Shown: positions 26,421 through 35,072 of the stretch, piece by piece
How the letters are laid out: the number at the start of each line of letters is the position of its first letter
Position numbering within the stretch: position 1 is the stretch's first letter
Assembly: GCF_015565955.1 (NCBI RefSeq)
Contig: NZ_CP064760.1
Coordinates: 2,480,001-2,544,000, forward strand
Source: Microbacterium schleiferi
Lineage (GTDB): Bacteria > Actinomycetota > Actinomycetes > Actinomycetales > Microbacteriaceae
Length of the DNA: 64,000 nt
Reading direction: 5' to 3'
The notes under the pieces: generated by a model
Told to the model about the DNA's origin: nothing
What the model saw: only the letters and a program-made list of their open reading frames with translations
The model's database searches: none
Translations under genes and position numbers: made by a program

Positions 26421-27215
26421 TCACTCCCTATCGACCGGATCGCCGACACGGATCGTGCCACCGCCGCCTACCGGCAGCAGCAGGATGCCGAGAGTCGGCG
26501 CCTCCTGATCGAACCGATCCGTGAGAACCCGCAGCAGGTTGACGTCCCGCGTCCCGTCATCCGGGTTGGCCATGATCGCCGCGCACCGACGGATCGGCGC
26601 CGCGATCGTGAACCGCAGCTCGCCGATACGCACGACCCCGTCCCAGCCCACCTCGCTCCACGCCGGAAGCCCCGAGACCACGATGTTCGAGCGAAATCGT
26701 CGGTGGTCGACCGTCGGGTCGGCTGCCTTATCGAGCTCTGCCACGGATGCTGAGCCGTGCAGTGAGATATACCCGCGAGCGCGGTCCTGGAAACGGGAGG
26801 TTACCCCGTCGCCGATCAGCGTGAGCGGCAGGCGCCCCTCGCCCCGGAGCCTCCGCGCATCGGGGCCCGCCGCGACGGCGCGGGTCACCGCATCCTCGAT
26901 CTCTGCTCTGCCGTCGGGATCGAGTCCCGCCTCCACGAGGACGGTTCCGGCATCCGAGATCCGGAGCCGGCGCGTCGATCGGTCGTATTCGAGCCGCAGG
27001 CGCGCGAGCGAGGGCATGTCCATGAGCGCGAGCCCGCGTTTCTTCGGCCAGTACTCGAGCCCGGCGTCGTCTTCGGGGTCGACCGCGTCCGCAAACCGGA
27101 AGGCCAGGACGCGATCGCCCTCGACGCGGCCGTCGGACTGAACCACGAGCTGTTTGAGGGCCTCGGGGGTGAACCCCTTCACCGGGTAGCGGAAGAGGGC
27201 TTCGACGGTCGCCAT
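26421..27215 (-). CDS. MOSC-domain protein
   Basis: 264 residues from ATG 27213-27215 (MATVEALFRYPVKGFTPEAL); the open frame beyond it is shadow of the arsR-arsC gene. It has the N-terminal MOSC beta-barrel domain followed by a MOSC domain with FRSNIVVSGL and RCAAIMANPDDGTRDVNLLR, the conserved Cys region that can bind a molybdenum cofactor sulfur or Mo. Substrate unknown; relatives include YcbX-like reductases. Divergent from the ars genes, with 79 bases between the starts. Confidence 0.82.
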   Translation of the reverse strand: MATVEALFRYPVKGFTPEALKQLVVQSDGRVEGDRVLAFRFADAVDPEDDAGLEYWPKKRGLALMDMPSLARLRLEYDRSTRRLRISDAGTVLVEAGLDPDGRAEIEDAVTRAVAAGPDARRLRGEGRLPLTLIGDGVTSRFQDRARGYISLHGSASVAELDKAADPTVDHRRFRSNIVVSGLPAWSEVGWDGVVRIGELRFTIAAPIRRCAAIMANPDDGTRDVNLLRVLTDRFDQEAPTLGILLLPVGGGGTIRVGDPVDRE

Positions 27216-27294
27216 GGGCACATCGTCCCATGCATCCGTCACCGCGCGCGGCGGCGCAAGTTCCGCCGGCATCCCATCGAATAGACTGCGATCA

Positions 27295-28197
27295 ATGGAT
27301 GCCGGAACGGACGCCGCACTCACATCGCTGGGCGACCCGACGCGCGCCCGCATCCTGCGACTGATGCGCTCCTCGCCCGAGGGCCGCGTGCTCGTGGGCC
27401 GCCTCGCGAGCGAGCTCGGACTGCGCCAGCCCACCGTCAGCCACCACATGAAGACGCTGCTCACCGACGGGATCGTGACCCGAGAACCTGAGGGCCGGCA
27501 GGTCTGGTACTCCGTGGCCCCGGATGCCGCCGACCGCGTCGACGCGATTCTCGGCCGTCCGCGCGAGGTGGCATCCGTGGATCTGGACCGGATCGTCAGC
27601 GACCTCGCCACGCGATTCGGCGACCGTGTCGACCCCGACCGGGTTCGCGAGGTCGTCACCGACAGCCATGCGCGCCTGTCCGAGACTGAAGCCCCCCTGC
27701 TGGCATCCCGCACCTTTTCGTTTGCTGCGAGCAGGCTCGAAGCGCTGGCTGAGGCATCAGCGGTCTCGGCGGGAACGCCGCCGAGCGTGCTGTTCGTGTG
27801 CGTGCAGAACGCGGGGCGGTCGCAGCTGGCGGCCGGCATCCTGCGCCACCTCGCCGGTGACGCCGTCACCGTGCGCACGGCTGGGTCAGCACCCACCAGC
27901 GACGTCCGCTCCACGATCGTGACCGCGCTGGATGAAATCGGCGTCTCGATCGGCGACGAGTTCCCGAAGCCGCTCACCGACGAAGCGGTACGGGCCGCCG
28001 ACGTCGTCATCACGATGGGATGCGGCGACGCCTGCCCGATCTACCCCGGCACGCGATATCTCGATTGGGATCTCGAAGATCCGGTGGGGAGGCCGCTGGC
28101 TGCTGTGCGCGGCATCCGTGATGACATCGACCAGCGCATCCGCGGGCTGCTCGCCGAGCTCCGTATCCCCGCCACCGAGACGGTGAACACTCGCTGA
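27295..28197 (+). CDS. ArsR regulator fused to ArsC arsenate reductase
   Basis: 300 residues. Residues 1-90 are an ArsR-type winged helix (LGDPTRARILRLM; GLRQPTVSHHMKTLLTDGIV). Residues 93-155 form a helical linker domain seen before actinobacterial ArsC. Residues 163-300 are a low-molecular-weight-phosphatase-type ArsC with CVQNAGRS (C169, R175) and MGCGDACPIY. The reductase half converts arsenate to arsenite, probably with mycothiol/mycoredoxin or thioredoxin. The first 168 residues contain no Cys, so the classic As(III) site of ArsR is absent. ATG 27295; followed by a second arsC. Confidence 0.9.
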   Translation: MDAGTDAALTSLGDPTRARILRLMRSSPEGRVLVGRLASELGLRQPTVSHHMKTLLTDGIVTREPEGRQVWYSVAPDAADRVDAILGRPREVASVDLDRIVSDLATRFGDRVDPDRVREVVTDSHARLSETEAPLLASRTFSFAASRLEALAEASAVSAGTPPSVLFVCVQNAGRSQLAAGILRHLAGDAVTVRTAGSAPTSDVRSTIVTALDEIGVSIGDEFPKPLTDEAVRAADVVITMGCGDACPIYPGTRYLDWDLEDPVGRPLAAVRGIRDDIDQRIRGLLAELRIPATETVNTR

Positions 28198-28224
28198 ACT
28201 CGCCTCGCGGGGCTTCTCAAATAG

Positions 28225-28240
28225 ATAGATGCTCGTCTAT
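28225..28240 (+). promoter_or_regulatory. probable ArsR operator before arsC
   Basis: ATAGA at 28225-28229 and TCTAT at 28236-28240 with a 6-base spacer form an inverted repeat in an AT-rich patch 30 bases before the arsC ATG, as expected for an ArsR-family site overlapping the promoter. Confidence 0.55.
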
Positions 28241-28269
28241 GCTTTTCTCATCGAGAGAGAGGCGACCCG

Positions 28270-28680
28270 ATGTCGACCACCCCGCCCGTTGTCCTGTTCG
28301 TCTGCGTCCACAACGCCGGACGATCCCAGATCGCCGCGGGCTACCTGCAGGCTCTCGCCGGCGACCGTGTCGAGGTGCGCTCAGCCGGATCGCAGCCGAA
28401 GGACCAGATCAACCCGGTAGCGGTGCAGGTGATGGCCGAAGAGGGCATCGACATCGCGAACAATGCCCCGAAGGTGCTGACGGTGCAGTCGGTGCAGGAG
28501 TCCGACGTGGTCATCACGATGGGATGCGGCGATGCTTGCCCCATCTACCCCGGCAAGCGCTACGAAGACTGGCAGCTCGATGACCCGGCAGGCCAGGATG
28601 TCGAGACCGTGCGCCGCATCCGTGACGAAATCCGGGGGCGCGTCGAAGCGCTGCTGTCCGAGATCGCCCCCGCAGCGTGA
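28270..28680 (+). CDS. arsC: arsenate reductase ArsC (LMW phosphatase type)
   Basis: 136 residues. CVHNAGRS at 12-19 is the P-loop (C12, R18), and C86 and C90 in MGCGDACPIY are the shuttle cysteines. It reduces arsenate to arsenite. It is closely similar to the C-terminal half of the preceding fusion, so the operon has two reductase domains. The TGA overlaps the aquaporin GTG (28677-28680), coupling the two. Confidence 0.93.
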   Translation: MSTTPPVVLFVCVHNAGRSQIAAGYLQALAGDRVEVRSAGSQPKDQINPVAVQVMAEEGIDIANNAPKVLTVQSVQESDVVITMGCGDACPIYPGKRYEDWQLDDPAGQDVETVRRIRDEIRGRVEALLSEIAPAA

Positions 28681-29441
28681 GTGCCGCTCCCCTGGTTCGC
28701 CGGGCGTTAGCCGAGTTCCTCGGCACGGGGCTGCTTGTCACGGTTGTCGTCGGTTCGGGCATCATGGCGACCCGGTTGACGCCGGATGTCGGAATCCAGT
28801 TGCTCGCGAACAGCATCGCGACAGCCTTGGGCCTGGCGGTTCTGATCCTGATGTTCGGCGCCGTCTCGGGCGCCCACTTCAACCCGGCCGTGTCGCTCGT
28901 GGACTGGTTCCTGGGGCGACGGCGCCGCGTCGGACTGTCGGCGCCGGCCCTCGGGATCTACACGCTCGCCCAGATCGCGGGCGCCGTCGGCGGTGCCGTT
29001 CTCGCCAATGTCATGTTCGCCGTGCCGACGAGCCTGTCGACGACCGATCGTGCGACCCCGGCGACGCTCGTTGCCGAGGTCGTCGCGACCTTCGGACTCG
29101 TGCTCCTCATCGTCGCCCTCGCGCGCACCGGACGGGGTGCTGCCGCGGCTCCGGCAGTGGGCGCCTACATCGGCGCCGCGTACTGGTTCACCAGCTCGAC
29201 ATCGTTCGCCAACCCCGCCGTCACGATCGGTCGCCTGTTCAGCGATACGTTCGCCGGGATCGGGGCCTCCTCTGTCTTGCCATTCATCGGTGCCCAACTG
29301 GCCGGGGCCGCGGTCGCGGTGCTCGCGGCGGTCCTGCTCTTTCCGCATGTGACCGACGCCGCCGAAGAGATCGTCATCCCGAAGCTGGATGCCGACCCTG
29401 ACGCCTCAGCTGTTCACCGGCGCGACCGGCCCGCCCCGTAG
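28677..29441 (+). CDS. MIP-family aquaporin of the ars operon (AqpS-like)
   Basis: 254 residues with six membrane helices and both pore loops: GAHFNPAVSL (first NPA) and FANPAVTIGRLF (second NPA with the selectivity-filter Arg). The GTG start overlaps the arsC stop. Aquaglyceroporins in ars operons (AqpS of Sinorhizobium) let arsenite leave the cell after ArsC reduction. No arsB or acr3 is present nearby, so this channel is the likely exit route (inference). Acidic/charged C-terminal tail. Confidence 0.88.
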   Translation: MSAAPLVRRALAEFLGTGLLVTVVVGSGIMATRLTPDVGIQLLANSIATALGLAVLILMFGAVSGAHFNPAVSLVDWFLGRRRRVGLSAPALGIYTLAQIAGAVGGAVLANVMFAVPTSLSTTDRATPATLVAEVVATFGLVLLIVALARTGRGAAAAPAVGAYIGAAYWFTSSTSFANPAVTIGRLFSDTFAGIGASSVLPFIGAQLAGAAVAVLAAVLLFPHVTDAAEEIVIPKLDADPDASAVHRRDRPAP

Positions 29442-29450
29442 AATCCGCCC

Positions 29451-30685
29451 GTGACCGCGGACGCCCCCGAGACGACCCCTTCCGCATCGCGCGGCTCGGC
29501 AGCCGAGGTGTTCTGGGCGTTCCTGCGTCTGGGTGTCACATCATTCGGGGCCCGATCGCCCACCTGGGCTACTTTCGCGACGACCTCGTCGCCCGGCGTC
29601 GATGGATGACCGACAAGGCCTACGCCGACCTCGTCGCGCTATGCCAGTTCCTTCCTGGGCCCGCGTCCAGCCAGGTCGGTTTCGCGATGGGCCTGCACCG
29701 CGCCGGCCCGCTCGGCGCCATCGCGGCCTTCCTCGCTTTCACCCTGCCCTCGGCGATCCTCATGGTCGCTTTCGCCTTCGGGGCGGCGTTGTTCGAGGGC
29801 ATCATCGGTGCGGGGCTGCTGACCGGACTGAAGATCGTCGCGGTGGCGATCGTCGCGCAGGCGGTCTGGGGCATGGCGAAGACGCTGACTCCCGACGCCC
29901 GGCGCGCCTCGATCGCCGTGGTCGCGGCCGTCCTTGCGCTCCTGCTCGCGGGGTCGATCGGTCAAATCCTCGCGATCGTTCTCGGCGCGGTCGCCGGCCT
30001 CCTTCTCTGCCGCTCCGCACCTGCCGGAGTCGGCGACATCAGCCTCATGCGTTTCCCGGTATCGCGCGCGGCGGGAATCACCAGCCTCGTAGCCTTCGTC
30101 GTCCTCCTGCTCGGGATGCCGCTTCTCGCCGCGCTCACCGGTATCGGTTCGCTGACGCTGTTCGACACCTTCTACCGGGCCGGCGCCCTCGTCTTCGGCG
30201 GCGGGCACGTCGTCCTCCCGCTGCTGCAAGCCGGCGTTGTCGAGACCGGGTGGGTCAGTCCCGAGCAGTTTCTCGCGGGCTACGGCGCCGTGCAGGCGAT
30301 GCCCGGGCCGCTGTTCACGTTCTCGGCCTACCTCGGCACCCTCTCGTCCGTCGGCCCCGGCGGCGTTCTCGGTGCGGCGATCGCCCTGATCGCGATCTTC
30401 CTCCCCGGGTTCCTTCTGCTGGTCGGGGTTCTGCCGTTCTGGAACGCGCTACGCGGCCGCACGGCGATGCAGTCCCTGATGCGAGGCGCAAACGCCGCCG
30501 TCGTCGGCATCCTCGGTGCCGCTCTCTACGATCCCCTCTTCACGACGGGCATCGTCGGCGCCGGGTCGTTCAGCCTGGCGCTCGTGTGCTTCGTGCTGCT
30601 CATCGCGTGGAAGCTGCCACCGTGGGCAGTCGTCCTGGTCGGAGGTGCGGGCGGCATCCTGCTCGCCCTCCTCGGGGTCGCGTGA
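29451..30685 (+). pseudogene. chrA: chromate transporter ChrA, interrupted by one-base frameshift
   Basis: GTG 29451 opens a frame reading FWAFLRLGVTSFG and then leaves register at the G run 29547-29550. The rest reads in another frame as PIAHLGYFRDDLV, MTDKAYADLVALCQFLPGPA and, in the second half, GALVFGGGHVVLPLL and YGAVQAMPGPLFTFSAYLG. One extra G restores SFGGPIAHLGYF and 411 residues with two CHR domains, the full-size form. ChrA exports chromate. It begins 9 bases after the aquaporin stop, so a mixed arsenic/chromate operon is likely. Error in the sequence is the simplest explanation of the break. Confidence 0.85.
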
Positions 30686-31264
30686 TCAGGTCGGAATCTC
30701 GACGAGTTCCGCGCCCGCGTAGGCGACTTCGGCCAGCGCAGCCTCACTGGATGCGGCAGCAACACCAGCAACGAGGTTGGTGATCACCCGCACCCGCCTG
30801 CCGTGCGCGATCGCGTCCAGCGTCGAAGCGCGGACGCAGTAGTCGGTCGCGATCCCGGCGACATCGACTTCGAGGATGCCGTGTTCGGTGAGTAGATCCG
30901 AGACCTTGGCGCCGTCATCCGTCGTTCCCTCGAACAGCGAGTACGCCGGCTCACCCTGCCCCTTCTTGACGTGGTGGGTGACCGATGCCGTATCGAAACC
31001 GGGGTCGTACTCCGCACCCTCCGTACCGCTCACACAGTGGACAGGCCACGTATCGACGAAGTCGGGCTCGGGATGGAAGTGCCCGCCGTTGTCGTGATCG
31101 GGATGATGCCAGTCGCGCGAGGCGACGATGATGTCGTATTGCTCGGCGTGGGTCACGAGGTAGCGCGAGATGCGTTCGGCCACGGCATCCCCGCCCTCGA
31201 CCCCGAGTGCTCCACCCTCGGTGAAGTCGTTCTGGACGTCAACGATGAACAGTGCCCTACCCAT
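30686..31264 (-). CDS. pncA: nicotinamidase/isochorismatase-family hydrolase
   Basis: 192 residues. MGRALFIVDVQNDFTEGGAL has the first catalytic Asp, SRDWHHPDHDNGGHF supplies metal-binding residues typical of nicotinamidases, THHVKKGQ the Lys, and GIATDYCVRASTLDA the nucleophilic Cys. It should convert nicotinamide to nicotinate for NAD salvage. Convergent with chrA, with the stops immediately adjacent. Start ATG 31262-31264. Confidence 0.9.
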   Translation of the reverse strand: MGRALFIVDVQNDFTEGGALGVEGGDAVAERISRYLVTHAEQYDIIVASRDWHHPDHDNGGHFHPEPDFVDTWPVHCVSGTEGAEYDPGFDTASVTHHVKKGQGEPAYSLFEGTTDDGAKVSDLLTEHGILEVDVAGIATDYCVRASTLDAIAHGRRVRVITNLVAGVAAASSEAALAEVAYAGAELVEIPT

Positions 31265-31283
31265 ACCTCGAGGCTACGCTCGT

Positions 31284-33590
31284 TCACCCGCCGTCGGAAT
31301 CCCGCGCCTCACGCAGCGCGCGGCGACTGAGCGGCTGTGACGCGCCCTCGGCCGGGCTTGCCCCCACGGGCTCGGGCTCGCGCGGGTCGCGGACCGTGCC
31401 GTCTGTCTCGGGACCGCGTCGCCAGAGTTTGGATGGCCACCAGATCGCCCGCCCGATGTCGTACGAGAGGGCAGGAACGAGCAGAGACCGCACGACGAAC
31501 GTGTCGAGCAGCACACCGAACGCGACGATGAATGCCAGCTGAGCCAGGAACAGGATCGGGATGACCCCGAGGGCTGCGAAGGTTGCCGCGAGCACGAGCC
31601 CGGCCGAGGTGATGACCCCACCCGTGGCGACGAGGCCCCGCAGGATGCCGCGCCTCGTCCCGTGCACCAGCGACTCCTCTCGAACGCGAGACATCAGGAA
31701 GATGTTGTAGTCCACGCCCAGAGCCACAAGGAACACGAATCCGTAGAGCGGGACCGCAGGGTCTGCTCCCGGGAACTGGAAGATGTAGTCGAACACCAGG
31801 GCGCTGACACCGAGAGCTGAACCGAACGACACGACGACCGTCAGGATCAGCAGCACGGGAGCGATCACCGCCCTCAGCAGCAGCATCAGGATCAACAGGA
31901 TGACGCCCAACACGATCGGGATGATGACGGTGCGGTCCCGGATCGAGGTGTCATTGGAATCGACATCCGTCGCCGTCACCCCGCCGACGAGGGCCACTCC
32001 CTCGCCGAGGTCGTCGGTGAAGGCCACGCGCAGATCGCGCACGGTCTGCTCGGCCTCGATCGAGTCCGCGGCATCCGTCAGCGTCGCGATCACGAGCACG
32101 TCGCCGTCGGAAACCGTGGGGCTGGGGGCGGGCGTGCCCGGCGGCCCGAAAGCGGTGAAGACCGGTTCGCCATCCTCGACGGTGACAGGCGCCTGTCCGC
32201 TGGGCGAGTCCTCGGATGCGACCGAGACCGAGTCGATGCCGTTACTGTCGCCGAGGACCGTGACGGCCGCGGCCATCTCGCTCTCGGGAACGATGACGTA
32301 CACGGGGCTGCCAGAGCCCGCCGGGAAGTGCTCGGCGAGAACATCCTGCCCGTCGCGGGCCTCGGAGTATCCGAGGACGAGGTCGCTGGAGGCCACACCA
32401 TCGGCTTTGAACTGGGTGACCCCCAGCGCTGCCACCAGCAACGCAATCGTCGTGATGATCCACACGGGACGGGACCGACGTGCGATCAGTCGAGCCTGCC
32501 GCGCCCAGAAGCCCTTCACAGGCTGAGTGAAGTCATCGGGCAGCTCCGTGAGGCCGTGCTTCGGGATGAACGGCCAGAACGCGACGCGCCCGAACAGGGC
32601 GAGCAGCGCCGGGAGGAAGGTGAGCGCCGAGAGCATCGCGAACGCGATACCGATGGAAGCGATCGGGCCGAGCGCGCGGTTGGTCGCGAGATCGGACAGC
32701 AGGAGGATCAGCAGGCCGGCGATCACCGTACCGCCCGACGCGAGGATCGGCTCGAAGGACCCCCGCCACGCACGCAGGGTCGCGTTCCACCGGGGTTCGC
32801 CCTCGCCGATCGCCTCCCGGAACCTCGCGACATAGAGGAGTGCATAGTCGGTCGCTGCACCGATCACGAGGATGAAGAGGATCCCCTGGACCTGCCCGTT
32901 GAGCACGAAGACGCCGGCGTACGCGAGCCACCACACGACCAGGAGCGCAACCGTCAGGGCGAACGTCGATGTCATGAGCACGAGGATCGGCAGCAGCGGA
33001 GACCGATAGACGATCACCAGGATGACGAACACCGCGACGAGCGCGACGATCAGCAGGAGCCCGTCGATGCCGAGGAATCCCTTGACGAGGTCGGACGTGA
33101 AGCCTGCCGGCCCGGTCACCCACCCCTCGAGCGGGGCCTGCAGGTCCTCGGTCACGAGGGCGCGAATCTCTTCGACGATCTCCCGCACCTCACCCGACGA
33201 GTCGATGGGGATGAAGATCTGCACCGCCTCGCCGTCATCAGAGACCACCGGTGGCGACACCCCATCGAGGACACCGTCGATACTCGCGATGTCGTCGACC
33301 AGCGTCTGGACCTCGGCGAGCTGCTCGTCGGTGAGCTGACCATCGCCCGTGACGACAAGCACGGCGGGGATCGCCTCGTCACCGAGGAAGTCAGGCAACC
33401 GTTCGGCGACCCGCGTCGCATCCGCACTCTCGGGGAGGAAGCTCGACTGGTCGTTGCTGGCGACCTCGTCGACCTTGCCGAAGTACGGGCCGCCGACGGA
33501 ACCGACGCCGACCCAGATCAGAACGAGCAGGGCGGGGATGCCGATGCGCAACCACCGCGAGGGGCGAAGGGGCCTTCTCAATGCAGCCAT
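31284..33590 (-). CDS. MMPL-family RND transporter
   Basis: 768 residues, twelve membrane helices in two halves, each with a large outside loop (about 40-165 and 390-530). RND/MMPL signs: GAATDYALLYVARFREAI near 240 and GVDYNIFLMSRVREE near 650, both with the Asp-Tyr of the proton relay. Members export lipids, siderophores or drugs; the cargo here is not evident and no lipid-synthesis genes are adjacent. ATG 33588-33590 has no Shine-Dalgarno, and the -10-like TAGATA lies only about 10 bases upstream, so the mRNA may be leaderless. Confidence 0.9.
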   Translation of the reverse strand: MAALRRPLRPSRWLRIGIPALLVLIWVGVGSVGGPYFGKVDEVASNDQSSFLPESADATRVAERLPDFLGDEAIPAVLVVTGDGQLTDEQLAEVQTLVDDIASIDGVLDGVSPPVVSDDGEAVQIFIPIDSSGEVREIVEEIRALVTEDLQAPLEGWVTGPAGFTSDLVKGFLGIDGLLLIVALVAVFVILVIVYRSPLLPILVLMTSTFALTVALLVVWWLAYAGVFVLNGQVQGILFILVIGAATDYALLYVARFREAIGEGEPRWNATLRAWRGSFEPILASGGTVIAGLLILLLSDLATNRALGPIASIGIAFAMLSALTFLPALLALFGRVAFWPFIPKHGLTELPDDFTQPVKGFWARQARLIARRSRPVWIITTIALLVAALGVTQFKADGVASSDLVLGYSEARDGQDVLAEHFPAGSGSPVYVIVPESEMAAAVTVLGDSNGIDSVSVASEDSPSGQAPVTVEDGEPVFTAFGPPGTPAPSPTVSDGDVLVIATLTDAADSIEAEQTVRDLRVAFTDDLGEGVALVGGVTATDVDSNDTSIRDRTVIIPIVLGVILLILMLLLRAVIAPVLLILTVVVSFGSALGVSALVFDYIFQFPGADPAVPLYGFVFLVALGVDYNIFLMSRVREESLVHGTRRGILRGLVATGGVITSAGLVLAATFAALGVIPILFLAQLAFIVAFGVLLDTFVVRSLLVPALSYDIGRAIWWPSKLWRRGPETDGTVRDPREPEPVGASPAEGASQPLSRRALREARDSDGG

Positions 33591-33595
33591 GTCGC

Positions 33596-33610
33596 TAGCT
33601 TATCTAGCTA
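33596..33610 (-). promoter_or_regulatory. palindrome TAGCT-N5-AGCTA over the MMPL promoter
   Basis: TAGCT at 33596-33600 and AGCTA at 33606-33610 flank TATCT. On the minus strand the overlap with TAGATA (revcomp of 33601-33606) places the palindrome on the presumed -10 of the MMPL gene, as expected for a MarR- or TetR-type repressor. No such regulator is adjacent. Confidence 0.45.
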
Positions 33611-33657
33611 AAGGGGAGGTAATGCAACCCCGGGAGTCCAGCCTCTATCGTTGACGG

Positions 33658-34614
33658 ATGGCGTCGGCGGCAGTCGCGCTCCTCGGAGCGTTCATCTACG
33701 GTGCGGCCGACTTCTTCGGCGGACTCGCGGCCAGACGGTTGCGTTCGATCGTCGTGACGGCGACCGCGGCGCTGAGCGGACTCGTCGTCCTGTTCGCGCT
33801 CATTCCCCTGCTCGGGGCTCGCTGGAATCTCCCGGATGTCGCGTGGGGTGCCCTGTCGGGTGTCTTCGGCGTCATCGCCATCGCCCTGCTCTACGCCTGT
33901 CTTGCGATCGGCCCGATGAGCATCCTCTCCCCCGTCACAGCGGTCACATCCGCGATCGCACCGATGATCTGGGGGCTCACGATCGGGGGCGAGAGCCTCT
34001 CTCTCACCGGATACCTCGGGCTCGGCGTGGCCCTGATCGCCGTCGTGCTCGTGGGGTTCATCCCCGGTCAGGGCGCGGTGCGTCCGTCCGGGCGCGGTGT
34101 CATGATGGCCGTCGGATCTGGGCTCGCGATCGGCGCCTTCCTCATCACCCTCGATCAGGCCAGCGACGACAGCGGTCTCGTGCCGATGATCGCCAACCGC
34201 ACCACGAACTCGATCATCACCACCGTCATCGTCGTCGTGATGATCATCGCCGCCGTCCGACGCGGGCAGGGGGCGGCATCCGCACTGCGGGCCGGCGGGG
34301 TTGAGCTCGGCGCAACCCCCACCGGGCATGCCGATCTCGAGCACGCTCGCACGAATGCGGCGGCGCCGTCGCGCGTCGGGCTCGCCGGATGGGGACTCGC
34401 TGTCGTGTGCGGCGTGCTCGATGTCACCGCCAACGTGCTGCTGCTGGCTGCCCTGCGCCTCGGAGACCTTTCGATCGTGGCAGCCCTCACCGCGCTGTAT
34501 CCGGCGGGGACGATTCTGCTCGCGGCGATCGTGCTGCGCGAGCGTGTCGCCGCCGTGCAGTGGCTGGGCCTTGCCCTTGCGCTCGGCGCTGGCGTCTTGC
34601 TCGCGCTTGCCTGA
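33658..34614 (+). CDS. EamA/DMT-family transporter
   Basis: 318 residues with about ten hydrophobic segments in two repeats, each ending in the EamA pattern (ALLYACLAIGPMSILSPVTA in the first; ALRLGDLSIVAALTALYPAG with VLRERVAAVQWLGLALAL in the second). A long hydrophilic loop of about 50 residues (about 200-250) separates the halves. It probably exports a metabolite; the substrate is unknown. Divergent from the MMPL gene with 67 bases between. Start ATG 33658. Confidence 0.85.
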   Translation: MASAAVALLGAFIYGAADFFGGLAARRLRSIVVTATAALSGLVVLFALIPLLGARWNLPDVAWGALSGVFGVIAIALLYACLAIGPMSILSPVTAVTSAIAPMIWGLTIGGESLSLTGYLGLGVALIAVVLVGFIPGQGAVRPSGRGVMMAVGSGLAIGAFLITLDQASDDSGLVPMIANRTTNSIITTVIVVVMIIAAVRRGQGAASALRAGGVELGATPTGHADLEHARTNAAAPSRVGLAGWGLAVVCGVLDVTANVLLLAALRLGDLSIVAALTALYPAGTILLAAIVLRERVAAVQWLGLALALGAGVLLALA

Positions 34615-34625
34615 CGGGCTGCCGC

Positions 34626-35042
34626 TCAGCCTTCCAGGAACAGCAGCACGACAGAGACGACAAGGCCGATGAGCGCGAGCGCCGCGAAGCCTGCGGTAAG
34701 ACGGGCCAGGGATCGCACCAGGGGCGAGCTCCGAGCTACCCGAACAGTGTCGTGCCGGCCCAGGCGCGCCCACAGCTCGACCTCTTCATCGTGCACGCTC
34801 GCGCCGTGCGGGAGCGGAGCTTCGCCGAGGATGCCGCTGTCATCGAACCAGCGGACCACCTCGCCAGCGGGCGTCGCCGACACCACCGCGCGCACCGGCA
34901 CCCAGGACCCATCGGCGACCCAGGCGATCAGCGCGCCGATCCCGAGCAGCACAGCCGCGCCCAGTCCGATCCAGGTGTAGATCTCCAGGGCGATGGCAAG
35001 CGCGGGGGGCACGGCCTCATTCTCGCAGGCGCACATCGTCAC
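34626..35042 (-). CDS. hypothetical membrane protein with two terminal helices
   Basis: 138 residues from GTG 35040-35042; ATG 35034-35036 is equally possible. The first helix is at about 15-42 (EIYTWIGLGAAVLLGIGALI), then a soluble central domain (SWVPVRAVVSATPAGEVVRW; VELWARLGRHDTVRV), and the second helix is at about 112-136. No family recognised. It is convergent with the EamA gene, 11 bases apart. Confidence 0.6.
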   Translation of the reverse strand: MTMCACENEAVPPALAIALEIYTWIGLGAAVLLGIGALIAWVADGSWVPVRAVVSATPAGEVVRWFDDSGILGEAPLPHGASVHDEEVELWARLGRHDTVRVARSSPLVRSLARLTAGFAALALIGLVVSVVLLFLEG

Positions 35043-35072
35043 ACCACGATCGCTCCGACCGCGTCCGTATTC

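Noticed and set aside
29533..30783. 416-codon plus-strand frame over chrA
   Set aside because: Arg/Pro-rich out-of-frame reading; the chromate transporter motifs are in another frame.
32328..33611. 427-codon plus-strand frame over the MMPL gene
   Set aside because: Charged low-complexity translation, antisense to clear RND motifs.
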